Shown here in pieces: positions 33,181-44,692 of a DNA stretch of 64,000 bases. The DNA is from Brachycybe producta (taxonomy: Eukaryota; Arthropoda; Diplopoda; Playtdesmida; Andrognathidae), in contig JAUPFP010000005.1 of assembly GCA_036925085.1 (NCBI GenBank), forward strand, positions 6,285,855 through 6,349,854. Direction: 5' to 3'. Numbering within the stretch: position 1 is the stretch's first letter; every line of letters begins with the position of its first letter. The position numbers and the translations under genes are program-made. The notes under the pieces are model-generated. The model searched no databases. It was given only the letters and a program-made list of their open reading frames with translations, and was not told where the DNA came from.

Positions 33181-33560
33181 TTGAACTCCCTGAGCAGTGT
33201 TCTAATCAATAAAATAAGGTCTTTCTGTATTGGAACTTGGAGACCTGTTCCGAGGGTTGAAGTTGAAACACAAAGTGTCAAATGCTCATTCATAAAAACT
33301 GCCACTTTGAACGCTCTGAAGAGAGTTCTGACACAAAAAATCTATATACAAGTCTACTCCATAAAACATAATTTTTCTGTGTTAAAACCCTGTTTAGAGG
33401 ATTGAAGTAGAAATATAAGTGTCAAGTGCCCATCACTAAAAACGTCCAACTTGAACGCTCTGAGCAGAGTTCAAACACAGAAAATTCCTATACAAGACTA
33501 CTCCATAAAACATAATTTCTCTGCGTTAAAACCCTGTTCAGAGGGTTGAAGTTGAAACAC
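33181..33560. repeat. Tandem repeat of about 125-146 bp, three units
   Basis: TTGAACKCYCTGARSAG starts near 33181, 33306 and 33452. GTTAAAACCCTGTTYAGAGG and CTACTCCATAAAACATAATT recur in order. It is related to the 9400 array. Confidence 0.75.
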
Positions 33561-36500
33561 AGAAAGTCAAGTTCCTTCTCGAGTGTGGGCACAAATTCCA
33601 AGTCGTTTCTGAAATACATTTTCGAACAGTTGACGTTTTTACTAGCGCCACTCAGTATACTTTTCGGACATTCTTTTACTTATCAAATTCATCCAACTTT
33701 TTCAAATCACAAGCAAATAAAGTGACACCGTTGAATAAATCGATAAATAAAAAAAATGTACAGATTGTTGAGTGCTACAAGGATTAAAAAAGAAAATTAA
33801 TATTGGGACACTTGGGGAAGTAAATAGGATATATTTAAGTATATCATTTTCTATGTTGATTCAGCATCAAATCTAGAAGATGATTTTGAAAAAAAAGGGG
33901 GGAAGGGGGGGGGGGATAAACTGGACCATATATATTTAAGAAGGGAGTTGTGTGTGTTATGATGAACCCATTCCTCCCATTTTACATGAGTCTATATAAT
34001 TGATCATTATCGAGAGGGAGATTGGATATTTCGAAAACGATTATGACATAAAAAAGATAATCTTGCAAACTAATGGCTAAGATTAAGATGTGATTTACGA
34101 CATCCACATTCACTAAATTAGAATTTTAAGATGACCTCCCCCCCCTACTCATACTCTATATAAAACCCATTCAATTTCTGTAAGTTGTTAAGTAACATTA
34201 CTCTTTGTTTAAAAGCCTTATGATGATGATGACATCATCAACCTTCTTTTTTATTGTTAATATTCCCCCTTTCCTACAGTACCGTAATTTGTAATTGTAA
34301 AAAATAGTAATTTTTTAAGTGTAACGAACGCAAATGTCCGATTTTCAAAACAAAAAATTAAAAAGTCTGCTAGAAACTAGAATAGTTTTTTACTAGGTGA
34401 TAAGATTAGAAATAAACTTAAGGCAATGAGTAATAATTTTATGTTTTTCACATCAAATTGCAATAAAAATCTCATTTTCGAAAACTGCCAATAACATTCA
34501 TCTAACAATTCTAACAAACTTTAAAAAATTTCTTTAAAACTTTTAAAATCTGAAGCGAGCATAAACATTATATATATTATTTATGAAGAAAAAAAAATAC
34601 TAATTAGCGTCAAAAAAGTTAAAACTTAAAATTTTATGCAATTAATGTCACTTTTGCTAGCAGCATTAATTTTTTTTTTTAAAAAATCTAATCTTTCCTG
34701 ATATTTTGAGAAAAATTACAAAATTTTCCTGACTAATTTTATTTCCATGATTTTCCCTAAATTTTCAGGTCAATATGAGCCATGTCGGTATCAACCATTA
34801 AATCAACCTTCAAAAGAACAGATACAACTTTTAATTAAATTATTTACTTTTAATAAAAAAAACCATCGCAAACAAAAAAAAAACAAAAAAAAAATGAAAA
34901 AAAAAACTTCTCTAATTTTTTTTTGGGAAAAAACAAACAAACATTTTTGTGTTTTTTTTTTCGATTTCAAGAAAATCAAGTTCCATTTTTGTTTATTATA
35001 TGTTTTAAGGAACAAAAAAAACCCATTATACTTTCTACTTCTTCATTTCTTTAATAATGTAAAAATAGCAAAGGAAAAAAAAAAAACTTGAAACTGAAAA
35101 TAAACTAATGAAATAGCAAAAAAAAAAAAAAATAAAAAAATGCCAAATCTGATCAAAACCAAAAAAATAAATAAAGTTTTACTGATTTCTTTCAAGAAAA
35201 AAAAACACCATTAGACATAAAGATTAAATTTTATAGAAATTTCTTTCTATTCCTCTGTTTCTAAAAATGTCTTAGTCAAAAAAAGAAAAAAAGATTCACT
35301 TAATATAAAACAAGACTTTCAAGATAAACATTTTCACTACTAAACTCATTCACTCTCAAGGCCAAAATTCAAGAAGACAACTTCGCACTGGAAAATTCAT
35401 CCATTTGAACATCAGGGTTTCAAACACAGAAAATTTTTTTTATTTTATTGAGTAACCCTTTAATAGGCTTTTTCTATATTGAAACACTAGCTCAAAAGGT
35501 CCAGAGATTAAAGTTCAAAAGTTAAGTTCACTTCTTGAATTTAGGCCTACCTTTATCCGAAATATTTTCTTCCAAAATTCTTCTTACCAAACATTTTTTT
35601 TTCCACGCTTATTTTGTTTATGTATATAAATTCCTTTTTATTTTCCATATTTTAACACAATTTCTTTTCCTTTTTCCTTCTTTTTTTTTGCATAAACAAC
35701 TTACTGTTTATTCCACTCTAGTAGTACAAAAGTACCTTAGTCAACAAAAAAGTGGAACAAATAACTTCGGCAAAGACCTCTTTCATTGCATATTTATTAG
35801 GCACTCAGGTTTTTTCTCTTTTTATTTCTTTCTTTCTTGCAGGAGTCAATCAAGCTGCCTAAAAAGATCCAAACCCCATCATTTTTTTTACCCACAGTTC
35901 CCTTTTTCTTTACCCTCAACCCCCCCATAGTTTTACATAAGCCAACACAGAATGAACAAAAACTTGCAACCGATTATCAATCAATTATGCTAATAAGAAG
36001 AAAGGGGGGGGGGGGAGAGTTTGCATTGGTAAAATTGTAAGCTCATTTTTTTTTTGTTCGAATTGCTGAATGAGGGAGGGGGGAGTCGGTAATCGTGATA
36101 TACATTTTCTTCATCCCTTATATTGGCGTTTTTTTTTGTTAAAAAGTAACCCACATTATTAAACCAAAAAAACTACGAAGACAAGTTATCCCACCCCTCA
36201 TATGAAACTTGCTTCATTAGTTGTTCTTACATACATTTTTTTTTGTTAAATATTGATCTAAAAAATTTACTTGTTCCTTAATAAACCACCTTCAAAATAC
36301 AACCGACACCTTTTTTTTCTCTCTCTATATATTCGAATCTTCACCCCACACACTTTTCATAATTTAATATTAACAATGCATTCTGATGAAGTATGAAAAA
36401 TAGGGATTGAGGCATTTTTTACCCCCTCATATTTGAAACTATTTTTCTCTTAATTCTGAAATAAATTTTTTTTTCCAATGTAAACACAGTTTTCAAGTAA

Positions 36501-37038
36501 GTTGTTCAAGAAACATACTTTTTGTTTCTCTCTAGAAACAAGATTCTGTCTCTGATGTTCTTCTTCCTTTTATATAGATAACAACATCAAAACTCAATTA
36601 AAAACAAATGTGTCTAAAGAGAGAGAGAGAGAGAGAGAGAGAAATGTAGAATTTCTTTTGATGTACATTGAAATTCTAGGCGTCATATGTGAAATGAATT
36701 TTGCATGGTTTTTTCTAAACTTAATTTGGTGTAATGTACTCATATCTCATGACACCTGAATGCATTATGGGATGCCTCTGTCTGTGTGTCCTCTCCGCAT
36801 CACCTAATCTCTTTCACTATGTGTGTGTTACATTTAATTCCATATTCGATTCAATCTCTTTAGTGCGTGTGTGTAATGCGTTTCATATACTTTTGTGTCG
36901 TTTTTATGTGTTCATTAATTGTTTTTGTGCAAATTGTGCTCTATCTTGTACGTGTTTTTCCAAACTTGGTTTATGCTTTACGTGTATTAGTTGTTACCGG
37001 GTGTTCTGCGTGCGTGAATGTTCATGAATTCTATGTGC
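33561..37038. other. Long non-coding homopolymer-rich stretch
   Basis: G-runs near 33897-33915 and 36004-36015, a CTCF-like TAGCGCCACTCAG at 33643, a T/A palindromic junction near 34671, many A9-A15 runs, TTGAAC-repeat fragments near 35340-35550, and (GA)n at 36617-36642. Frames at 34747-35091 and 35535-35930 are Lys- or Phe-rich by composition. No gene recognised. Confidence 0.5.
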
Positions 37039-37386
37039 GTATGTGTTCTGTGTTCGTGTGTGTTCCGTATTCGTGAGTTTTCTGTGTTCGTGAGTTTTCT
37101 GTGTTCGTGAGTTTTCTGTGTTAGTGAGTTTTCTATGTTCATGAGTGTTCTGTGTTCGTGTGTGTTCCGTATTCGTGAGTTTTCTTGTTTTCGTGAGTTT
37201 TCTGTGTTCGTGAGTTTTCTATGTTCATGTGTGTGCTGTGTTCGTGTGTGTTCAGTGTTAGCGAGGTTCTGTGTTCGTGTGTGTTCAGTGTTACCGAGTG
37301 TTCCGTATTCGTTTGTTTCCTGTGTTCGTGAGTGTTCTTTGTTCGTGTTTGTTCAGTGTTCGTGAGTGCTTTGTGTGCGTGTGTCC
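37039..37386 (+). repeat. 17-bp minisatellite, about 20 units
   Basis: Units of GTGAGTTTTCTGTGTTC repeat with mostly substitutional variation (one 18-mer and one 16-mer). The reverse complement of the unit resembles the 11226-12010 array, so both may derive from one repeat. All overlapping frames here are Cys/Val/Phe-rich repeat translations. Confidence 0.88.
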
Positions 37387-38025
37387 TATGTGTGAATGTA
37401 TTGCGTGCGTTATGGATTTGCTTTTTCTTTCAGTGAGTGTTCTTTCTGCGTGTATTACTCGACCTTTCTGTGTGCGGAAGGTGAGAGGGGGGGAGTGTCT
37501 GCGCGAACATAAAACACATTAAAAAAAGCAGCGCCGATTGAAAATGACATTAACTCATCTTCACATCTAAAAAGATGAACGTAAAAATAAAAAAACCAGG
37601 AGCCTTCAAAGTGCCTATTGGGGGTGCAAAATAGGTGGCCACTAGAGGGGCAACTTCTCTTCTTTTTCTCCATACGCCAATATACATGTAGCTACTAGAT
37701 ATATACACACAATTTACACCACCTTCAGTCTGCTTTTTTTTCTATCTCTCTCTCTACATTATAAGACTCCACACACTGTTTGCATAGGTTACAATTAAAT
37801 TACGTTTTCGAGGTAATGAGAGGTAGGTGGGCCAATCCAGAAATAGAGGGGAGGAAGGTCACCTCATCAGCTATCCTAATTGGCTGCCAGACGGCACTAT
37901 ATATATACAACTAGCTGTCTCCTCTAATTCAATTCCTCAAGAATATTGCCTGAAATATAACACAACACACATTCAAAAAGATGGCACATTTCTACTCTCA
38001 ACCCTCCTCCCTCAATCTTACTCAC
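37387..38025. other. Non-coding stretch
   Basis: Unstructured apart from short AT and CT runs and the CTCF-like site at 37636. No gene. Confidence 0.45.
37636..37652 (+). promoter_or_regulatory. CTCF-like motif GGCCACTAGAGGGGC
   Basis: TGGCCACTAGAGGGGC closely follows the vertebrate-type CTCF core CCASYAGRKGG. This is the best single match in the window but remains a sequence prediction. Confidence 0.4.
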
Positions 38026-38044
38026 GCACACACACACACACACA

Positions 38045-38076
<32 letters not shown>
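38026..38076. repeat. (CA)n(CT)n compound microsatellite
   Basis: About 10 CA units run directly into about 14 CT units. It explains the Arg/Glu- and Cys/Val-alternating frames on the minus strand. Confidence 0.95.
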
Positions 38077-38079
<3 letters not shown>

Positions 38080-38780
38080 TATAACATTAGAGGGGGTCCA
38101 TAATTGAACCACAAATTTCGGCAACTTTGCTGACTCAACCTTTTTTTTTGTGTGTCCAATATATACACAAATACATTCAGAACTCCCACGTGATTCTCAC
38201 TTAATATTACATACAACAATGAAAGAGGGACTTCAATACAATGGTCACGGACCACTGACCGATTAGATTTACTACGAAGAGAAAGAGAGAGAGAAAAAAA
38301 AATGAACAAAAAAAAAGAGTGACCACACTGACCCACCCACACTATCAGACGAAATACAGACGTTCTAAACACTGACCACTTTATCAAAGCAAACACCGTT
38401 TAAAATACTCATAGATTTTCATCTCATTGTATTTTTTTAATCTCTCGTAAATTTTATATAAAACTTTTTCTTCTTCTTCTTCTAAATTAAGCATCTAATT
38501 TTAACATGCAAATTAGAAATCGTATATTCTCATGAGAATATAGACTCTAACGTTAAAAAAAGTAAGCATGATTCATTAATTGGAAACCAAATTAGACACG
38601 GCTTGGTGGCAAATGCATTGACGGTAATAGAACATTAACAAAAAAAAAAAAAAGGAAAAGTTGGCCACCCCTTAAAGAGAGGCAAACACTGCAAGCAAGA
38701 AATGTATAAGTAGACAAAAATGTAAAAAAAAAAAATGTGCTCAACTTTCTTTTGAAACATAATAGCTGATCTATTGAATT
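38077..38780. other. Non-coding stretch
   Basis: Short GA runs and A-runs; nothing gene-like seen. Confidence 0.45.
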
Positions 38781-39074
38781 CTGGTTATTCTGAATTTCAG
38801 AAGAGCATCATTAAGAAAAAAAAATGAAAAGTGTGTTAGAAACTAGAATGGTAGCTGAATCACTTAATATTGATATCTTATAAAATAAACTTTTAAAGAC
38901 AAAAATTATTAGAAAAAATATCGTCTGCTTAAAGCTGGGTTATTTTCAAACTGACATGAAAAGCTTATTTTAAAATGTATCAACGTAAAATTACCTTTAA
39001 ATAATTGAGCTACCCTTCTAGTTTCAAAAACACTTTCAAGTTTCCCTTAATTTAGCTGTTGAATGAGTAACCAG
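38781..39074. mobile_element. Fold-back element, CTGGTTATTC / CTAGTTTC family
   Basis: The left CTGGTTATTCTGAATTTCAG is mirrored by GTTGAATGAGTAACCAG at the right. The inner arms TTAGAAACTAGAATGGTAGC and GCTACCCTTCTAGTTTC are near-perfect inverses, so the element can fold almost entirely. A similar arm pair occurs in 2184-2740 and 41739-42138. Confidence 0.65.
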
Positions 39075-40094
39075 CATTTAAGAGAGCTTATATGCTATAA
39101 ACCCAGCTTAAAGTTTAAAATATGCATAAAATAATTGGAAACTTTAAAGAAAAATTTCAAAATTTATTATTAAAAACTACAATAGATGATCATTTTCATG
39201 ATGACATTTTTTACAATAAACTTTATGGCAATTCCACTCATTCATTGTATTATTTTTTAAAATGATCACATTTTTAGGTTTTCTTTTGAAAATAATTTTC
39301 GCATATTTCATCTAATATTCTTGTTTTTCAGTCAATTTTTTTTCATTATGTGGGACATTGGTCTAAAATGAGTCATTTCAAGTGTAATTGTAAATAATAT
39401 GTAAAAATAAAACTTTTTATAGCAATTTTTATTTCTTCATTTTAGTTTTTCACTTCACGTTGGACAAAAAAAAATGGAACTTAAAATTGTCTGATACAGT
39501 AATAAGGCCCCAAAAAACTTTAAATTTCTTCATTTTAAAAATATCATAAGAAGCTTATTTTTTGTTAACATATTATCAAGATGAAATGACTCTCATTTGA
39601 CTTAGTTACTCATACTTTTTAAATGTATCTCTAATATCCCTTTACTAACGCAAGAAGAGCGACATTTAAACTTGATGTTTTCACATCAGTTCAATTCCGT
39701 TCTTCTGCTGTTTTTTTCTTTACAGAAGATATTCAGACAGACGCCGGGCAAGAGAGAATGTAACATGATAGCAGTGCAATGTTTAGATTGAAACCAATTT
39801 CTCTCTCTCTCTCTCTCTCTTTCTTTCTCTCTCACTCTCTCTCACTCACTCTCTCTCTCTCGACAATGATGAAAAATACACTCAGAAGTCGATCACAAGA
39901 GCGGAGAGAGAGAGAGATATCTCACCCATTTCCGAAAGCAATAACTACTTCCGAATGAAAAGAGACACACTCCATCATCAACATTGATTGCATCTCAAAA
40001 TTAAATAAGCATGCATTTATGCATGTATTAAAAAGTCTATTATTGTAGCGTAGTCTAGAAATTAGTATTTGAATGTACCCTTCTCATCCACACC
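39075..40094. other. Non-coding stretch with (CT)n
   Basis: CT-rich microsatellite at about 39800-39862 and GA at 39905-39917; the rest is AT-rich with no gene. Confidence 0.5.
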
Positions 40095-40370
40095 AGGTCT
40101 ACGGCGCTTTAACGCAACCATTTTTGCACCAACCCATTTTGGCGCCAACGCATTGGGGCGCACAGGTGTTGAGCGTCAAAAACGAAAATAAAACACAAAT
40201 ACTAATGATTTCCTTTGCTTTAAAATATATGAAGGGTTTGTGGCACTAGGTAAAAAAAACTGACATAAATTCACTATTAGGCCTAATAGTAAGACGCTTC
40301 TTTGAGGAAAATTTGAAAAGCGGCCTGCGCTACCTCTTTGGCGCCAAAATGGTAGACCGCGCCGAAAGTC
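40095..40370. mobile_element. Possible word-array element with GGCGCC palindromes
   Basis: AGGTCTACGGCGC at the left and GCGCCAAAATGGTAGACC at the right are partly inverted. TTTTGGCGCCAA (40137-40148) and TTTGGCGCCAAA (40337-40348) are palindromic and match the E2F consensus. CpG-rich words contrast with the AT-rich surroundings. Ends and target duplication are unresolved. Confidence 0.35.
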
Positions 40371-40410
40371 CCGTTCTCTACATTGCCTAACTGTGTTAAC
40401 CACCTCTCAA

Positions 40411-40580
40411 CCACACAGCAACTTTTTTGACTACTTTTCGACTGCAAAATGAAGTCGGGTTGTCGTCAAAAACCAACCGGCAACCACCTTTTATTCTTTC
40501 CATAGAAAATACATTTCGATGTCAACTCAACCTTTCGACTACATTTTGCAGTCAAAAAAGGAGTCAGTGTGTTCCAACCC
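40411..40580. mobile_element. Short fold-back element with TCGACT words
   Basis: The left CACACAGCAACTTTTTTGACT is mirrored by AAAAAAGGAGTCAGTGTG. Inner words TTTCGACTGCAAAATGAAGTC and CTTTCGACTACATTTTGCAG are inverted. The GTCGAC-type words resemble those of the 46181 array. Confidence 0.45.
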
Positions 40581-41738
40581 AAAAAGTTTAATATTGGAAA
40601 CTTTAATATGAAAATGGTTTAAATTAGAATTTTTTTAAAAATTTCGATTAAAAAAAATCACGAAATCGATTCCTAAAATATTGCATATTATAAAAATGGA
40701 GCCGTAAAAAAAAGAATGCAACGTTTATAGTCCGTATTTCGCAGTCGTAGCATCCCTTTCACTGATTTGTGTACAGACATCAGTAAAAAAAAAGGTCACC
40801 ATCAAGATGCTGCCTTATAAACGCGGCATTAACAATATTTGTCATGTCATGACATTTCCCTAACACAATCTGAACATATCATCAAAACAAGTAAAAAAAA
40901 AGTGAATTCAACGAAAGGAGTTTATAGAAAAAGCTTAAAAATGATTAAAAAAGAGGGATGGGTTGGTTAAAGATCAGAAAAAGGCAGGAGAAGAGAAGAG
41001 GAGGAGGAATTGAGGGAGTAAAAGATAGAGAAAAAAAATGGGGGCGGCTGAATGAATTTTAAAACGCAAGGGATGCCTGATTAGAAATAGGAAACAGGAA
41101 GTGAACTGAATCTATCTATCAACAGCAGCAGCAAGTATTCTTCTTGTCCTGCTCTGTCCTGTGTATGTCCATGTATAAATAACATACACATTTAATATTA
41201 AGTTGCATGTTGAAAGACATATACTAGTGACACAACAATGACCTTTTTTTTTTTTGCTTTCGTTACAATGACTTTAAAAAAATAGTAAAACGCCTAAAAA
41301 TATAAGAAGGGTGGACATGGAATGAGGATGAGATGCTTGATTTATAGTTTAGAACTTCCGAACGATAGGACCGGAAGTTAGAGGCACACGTGTCTTCAAA
41401 AATGAACAACTTTATCAATAAGCTCCACTACCAACCAGCATTATAAAGTTGTTAAGCATTTTCTCTCCTCCCTGAAATTGCTTAGGGTAGAGTTTTTCAA
41501 TTGACCCAATGAGTTAAAAAAACGTTTTCATTTTTAAAATCCCTGTCCATCAAAGAAACACACAAAAAAAGGATTAAGTTGACTTCAAAAATGTCACTTG
41601 AACTCCAGTTGTTTTGTATTTTTTTTAAAACAAATTCACAAAACGAATTACACAAGGAGATCCTTAAAAATAAGCTTAAATTTATGGCAGTTTAAAAAAA
41701 TACACCAAATCATTTGTTTTATTAACAGCTGATTTTCG
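40581..41738. other. Non-coding stretch
   Basis: A-rich with short GAGGAG-type patches near 41000; no repeat family or gene recognised. Confidence 0.45.
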
Positions 41739-42138
41739 AACTCTAATTATTCAATCTTTTGCGAACAAAATTAAGAGAAAAACTATATTTTTTTTAGAAA
41801 CTAGAAGAGTAGCTCAATCGCTTCAATCCTTTCATGTTGATATCTTTCAAAATAAACTTTTTATAGGCAAACATTACAAAATATCATTTCCTTAAGGTTG
41901 TGTCCCGTTTAACGTCACACAAGAAGTTTATTTTGAAAGAAACCAACATTAAAATACCCTTAAGTAACTGAGCTACCCTTCTAGTTTCTAAAACACGTTC
42001 GAGTTTCTTTTCATTTTGCACCTAAAAACGTAAGGTGCTTGCTTACACTTTGAAACCAGCTTATGTAAGTCATTCACTTTTCTAGTTTCCAAAACACTTT
42101 CAATTTCTTCTAAGACATAAAATAATAACCCAGAGTTC
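41739..42138. mobile_element. Fold-back element, CTAGTTTC family
   Basis: The ends AACTCTAATTATTC and (reversed) AACTCTGGGTTATT. TTAGAAACTAGAAGAGTAGC near 41795 pairs with GCTACCCTTCTAGTTTCTAA near 41970. It is a closer relative of 38781-39074 than of 2184-2740. Confidence 0.55.
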
Positions 42139-42445
42139 TATTCCTATTGTTCTCGTTCTGGTACAATACGTTTACAAGTTATCATAAAACAGTAAATAGA
42201 GATATGAGGATCACATTCCCCCCCCCCCCTTTCATTTTATTTTATAAATTACAATATAGGCAACTGTTATTAAACAAGAGACAATTGTATCTAAGAGCGC
42301 CCCCTATTATTATCATCCCATAATCTCTCTAAATGTAATTTACATTTCAAGAACTTCTGCAAGACCAAAATCTAATTAAAAATCGGTGTGAAACTTAATA
42401 TAAGGACGAATTAAATAATAACCAGTTTAACACAATTTGCATAGG

Positions 42446-42502
<57 letters not shown>

Positions 42503-42868
42503 CTGTCTTCCATTCTTTATCCCCTACCCCTATAAAATTATGTCAACTCCAATTAATGCATCCAGTAATTTTTTTTTACTTGTGTGTAACATCTGACACA
42601 GTAAATTTTTCCTCTCGTCAAGGGAGGAGATTTTTTTTCAAAAAAAAAAAAAAAGAAACAGAGGGTGGGGGTTATTTTTTTGGTTGTTAATTATTGCACA
42701 TCCACTGTCTGCATTATGAGTAAAAAAAAGAGGCACGCACACACACACATACATACACTTGATGAAACTCATTGATGATGACACAAAGCTGCGCACCCAA
42801 CATTTTTGACAATTTAGAAAGCATTTTATGTGAGCGTCACAGCTTACAAACACTCAAAAAAGGCTTTT

Positions 42869-42923
<55 letters not shown>

Positions 42924-43265
42924 AATATAAGTCATTCATTCATTGAGGTGTAATCTCTTGGAAGTAATTCGTATATTAAGTTGAGGAACAATGAGGGATG
43001 TGTAGAAGGGCGGTGCAAGAGCAGCCCATAAGATTACACCATTATGGATACAGACCCAAAAAAAAAAATGCCCTGTCTGCATTCTATCTTATGTATTAGT
43101 CGTGAGCATACGTAAAAAAAAATGCCCTATATTTCCTTGTATGCTTGCATTCTTATTACTTTCATTATGTGTATTTGAATTTGTAATATGTATGAGCTCA
43201 AACACAAAGCGAGACGACGTAGAAGAAAATCATGTATGAGATTCACTAAGATTCACAATAGAGCG
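42139..43265. other. Non-coding stretch with long (CT)n runs
   Basis: (CT)n at 42450-42498 and 42873-42916, a C-run near 42220, and AGCGCCCCCTA at 42296-42306 (CTCF-like, minus strand). No gene. Confidence 0.6.
42296..42306 (-). promoter_or_regulatory. CTCF-like motif AGCGCCCCCTA
   Basis: The reverse complement TAGGGGGCGCT is the central CTCF core. It lies outside recognised repeats. Prediction from sequence only. Confidence 0.35.
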
Positions 43266-43380
43266 TATGTATGGCAAGCCCCGTTTTACTTACTTTTTAA
43301 CCGCGTTTTACTGAACACACAGAATAGATTATAGAACAGAATAAAATGCGGATAAAAAGTAAAACGGCTTGACATCCCTG
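43266..43380. mobile_element. Short hAT-like hairpin element, GTTTTAC-word family
   Basis: The right end read inward is CAGGGATGTCAAGCCGTTTT; the left is TATGTATGGCAAGCCCCGTT. Both arms continue with TTTTACTT...TTTTTA.CCGC. The element is only about 115 bp and folds fully. TATGAGAT follows the right end and also occurs at about 43236, but not next to the left end, so the target duplication is unresolved. Confidence 0.6.
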
Positions 43381-43663
43381 TATGAGATTCAAATCCCCGT
43401 GTCGTCCGAATTTGTTCAAACTCTTTCTGAATGTGTGTACAATGTACACTATATGTCGAACCTCGGCTGGAAGTTTGGCACAACTCAAAAAACACTTTTT
43501 GGGTGGAAAGTGCAGATTCATGGCTTACTTTGCCGAGCTTTTCAAGTGCAAAAACCGTTTTGACTATTCACAATATCGGTTTATTTGGCTCCCCATCAAT
43601 AGATTGAGATAGGAAAAATGCAACTTTAAACTCATTTTCCTCAAAAAAACGCGTTTTTTTTTA

Positions 43664-44190
43664 GCTATGCCACTCTTCTCACCGAGATGCGATGTGTGCT
43701 TATTGTTGTGGTCATTACTGATGTCAGTTTGACTGGTCGTTGGAGATAGCTTTGGTGCATTTGATTTTATCCAATAGGCATGCAGTATTTTATATAACCC
43801 GCTTTTCAGAATCAATAGTATTCTAAACAGAATACTAAAGCTGCTTTTTGCTGTAAAAATAAAATTATTGAATTTAAAATATAATAATAACGGAAAAACA
43901 ATAATAATAAAAATAACACATTTATCAATTATTCATCAAACCTTGGATGAAGAGTTCTTCGTCCATAATCATACAGAATTAATGCCTCCATAGATATCAG
44001 TAAAGCAGGGCATTCACAGCAACTTTTACTAAATGAGAAAATACTGTTCACAGCTACTTTTATTGGGAGGGGGGGACTGCATTTATATTGGCCAAAATCA
44101 AATTGACCAAAGCTATCTCCAACGACCACCGTCAGTTTGTCGTCAATAATCAGTGATAGCAAGCTGCTTTCAGTAAGACACGTAGCCATA
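43664..44190. mobile_element. Inverted-repeat element with diverged arms
   Basis: GGTCGTTGGAGATAGCTTTGG near 43736 pairs with its reverse complement near 44107-44128. Similarity extends outward and inward for roughly 100 bp. The minus-strand frame 43929-44189 (86 residues) covers the right arm. The left arm read inward carries stop codons in the corresponding frame, so neither arm is convincingly coding. Confidence 0.6.
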
Positions 44191-44637
44191 ACCAGAGCAT
44201 TATTTCATTCTCTCTGTATAGTCTTTACGGTTCACTTTCACTTCAGTATGTATTTCTGAAGTAACGTTTAACTGAACACAAACAAACAAACAAACAAACA
44301 AAAAATACAATGATGATGATGCAAGTTTTGTTTTTGCGTCTGTTTTCACGATAATATCAAACTGAACATATAAAAATAGAAAACAACAATCTGATATGAA
44401 TTGAGAATAGTCCAAAAATCAAAAGAATTTTAGAAACAACATTTTTCTCTTCTTTCTGAATTCATGTTTGACTGCGTTTTAATACATTTTAAAATGTAAG
44501 GACGAGAGATTTATTTCAGAAGAAGAAGAAAGAAAGAAAAAATGACTCCTCTTTTTTTTCTCATATAGAAAAGTCATAGTTAGAAGTTTAATATTCCGTT
44601 TTAAAGCTTCAGCTAGCAATTCCATGAAAAAAGATGA

Positions 44638-44692
<55 letters not shown>

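Noticed and set aside
32884-33405. 173-residue plus-strand frame
   Set aside because: Composition follows AT-rich DNA, the second half is in a tandem repeat, and no family is recognised.
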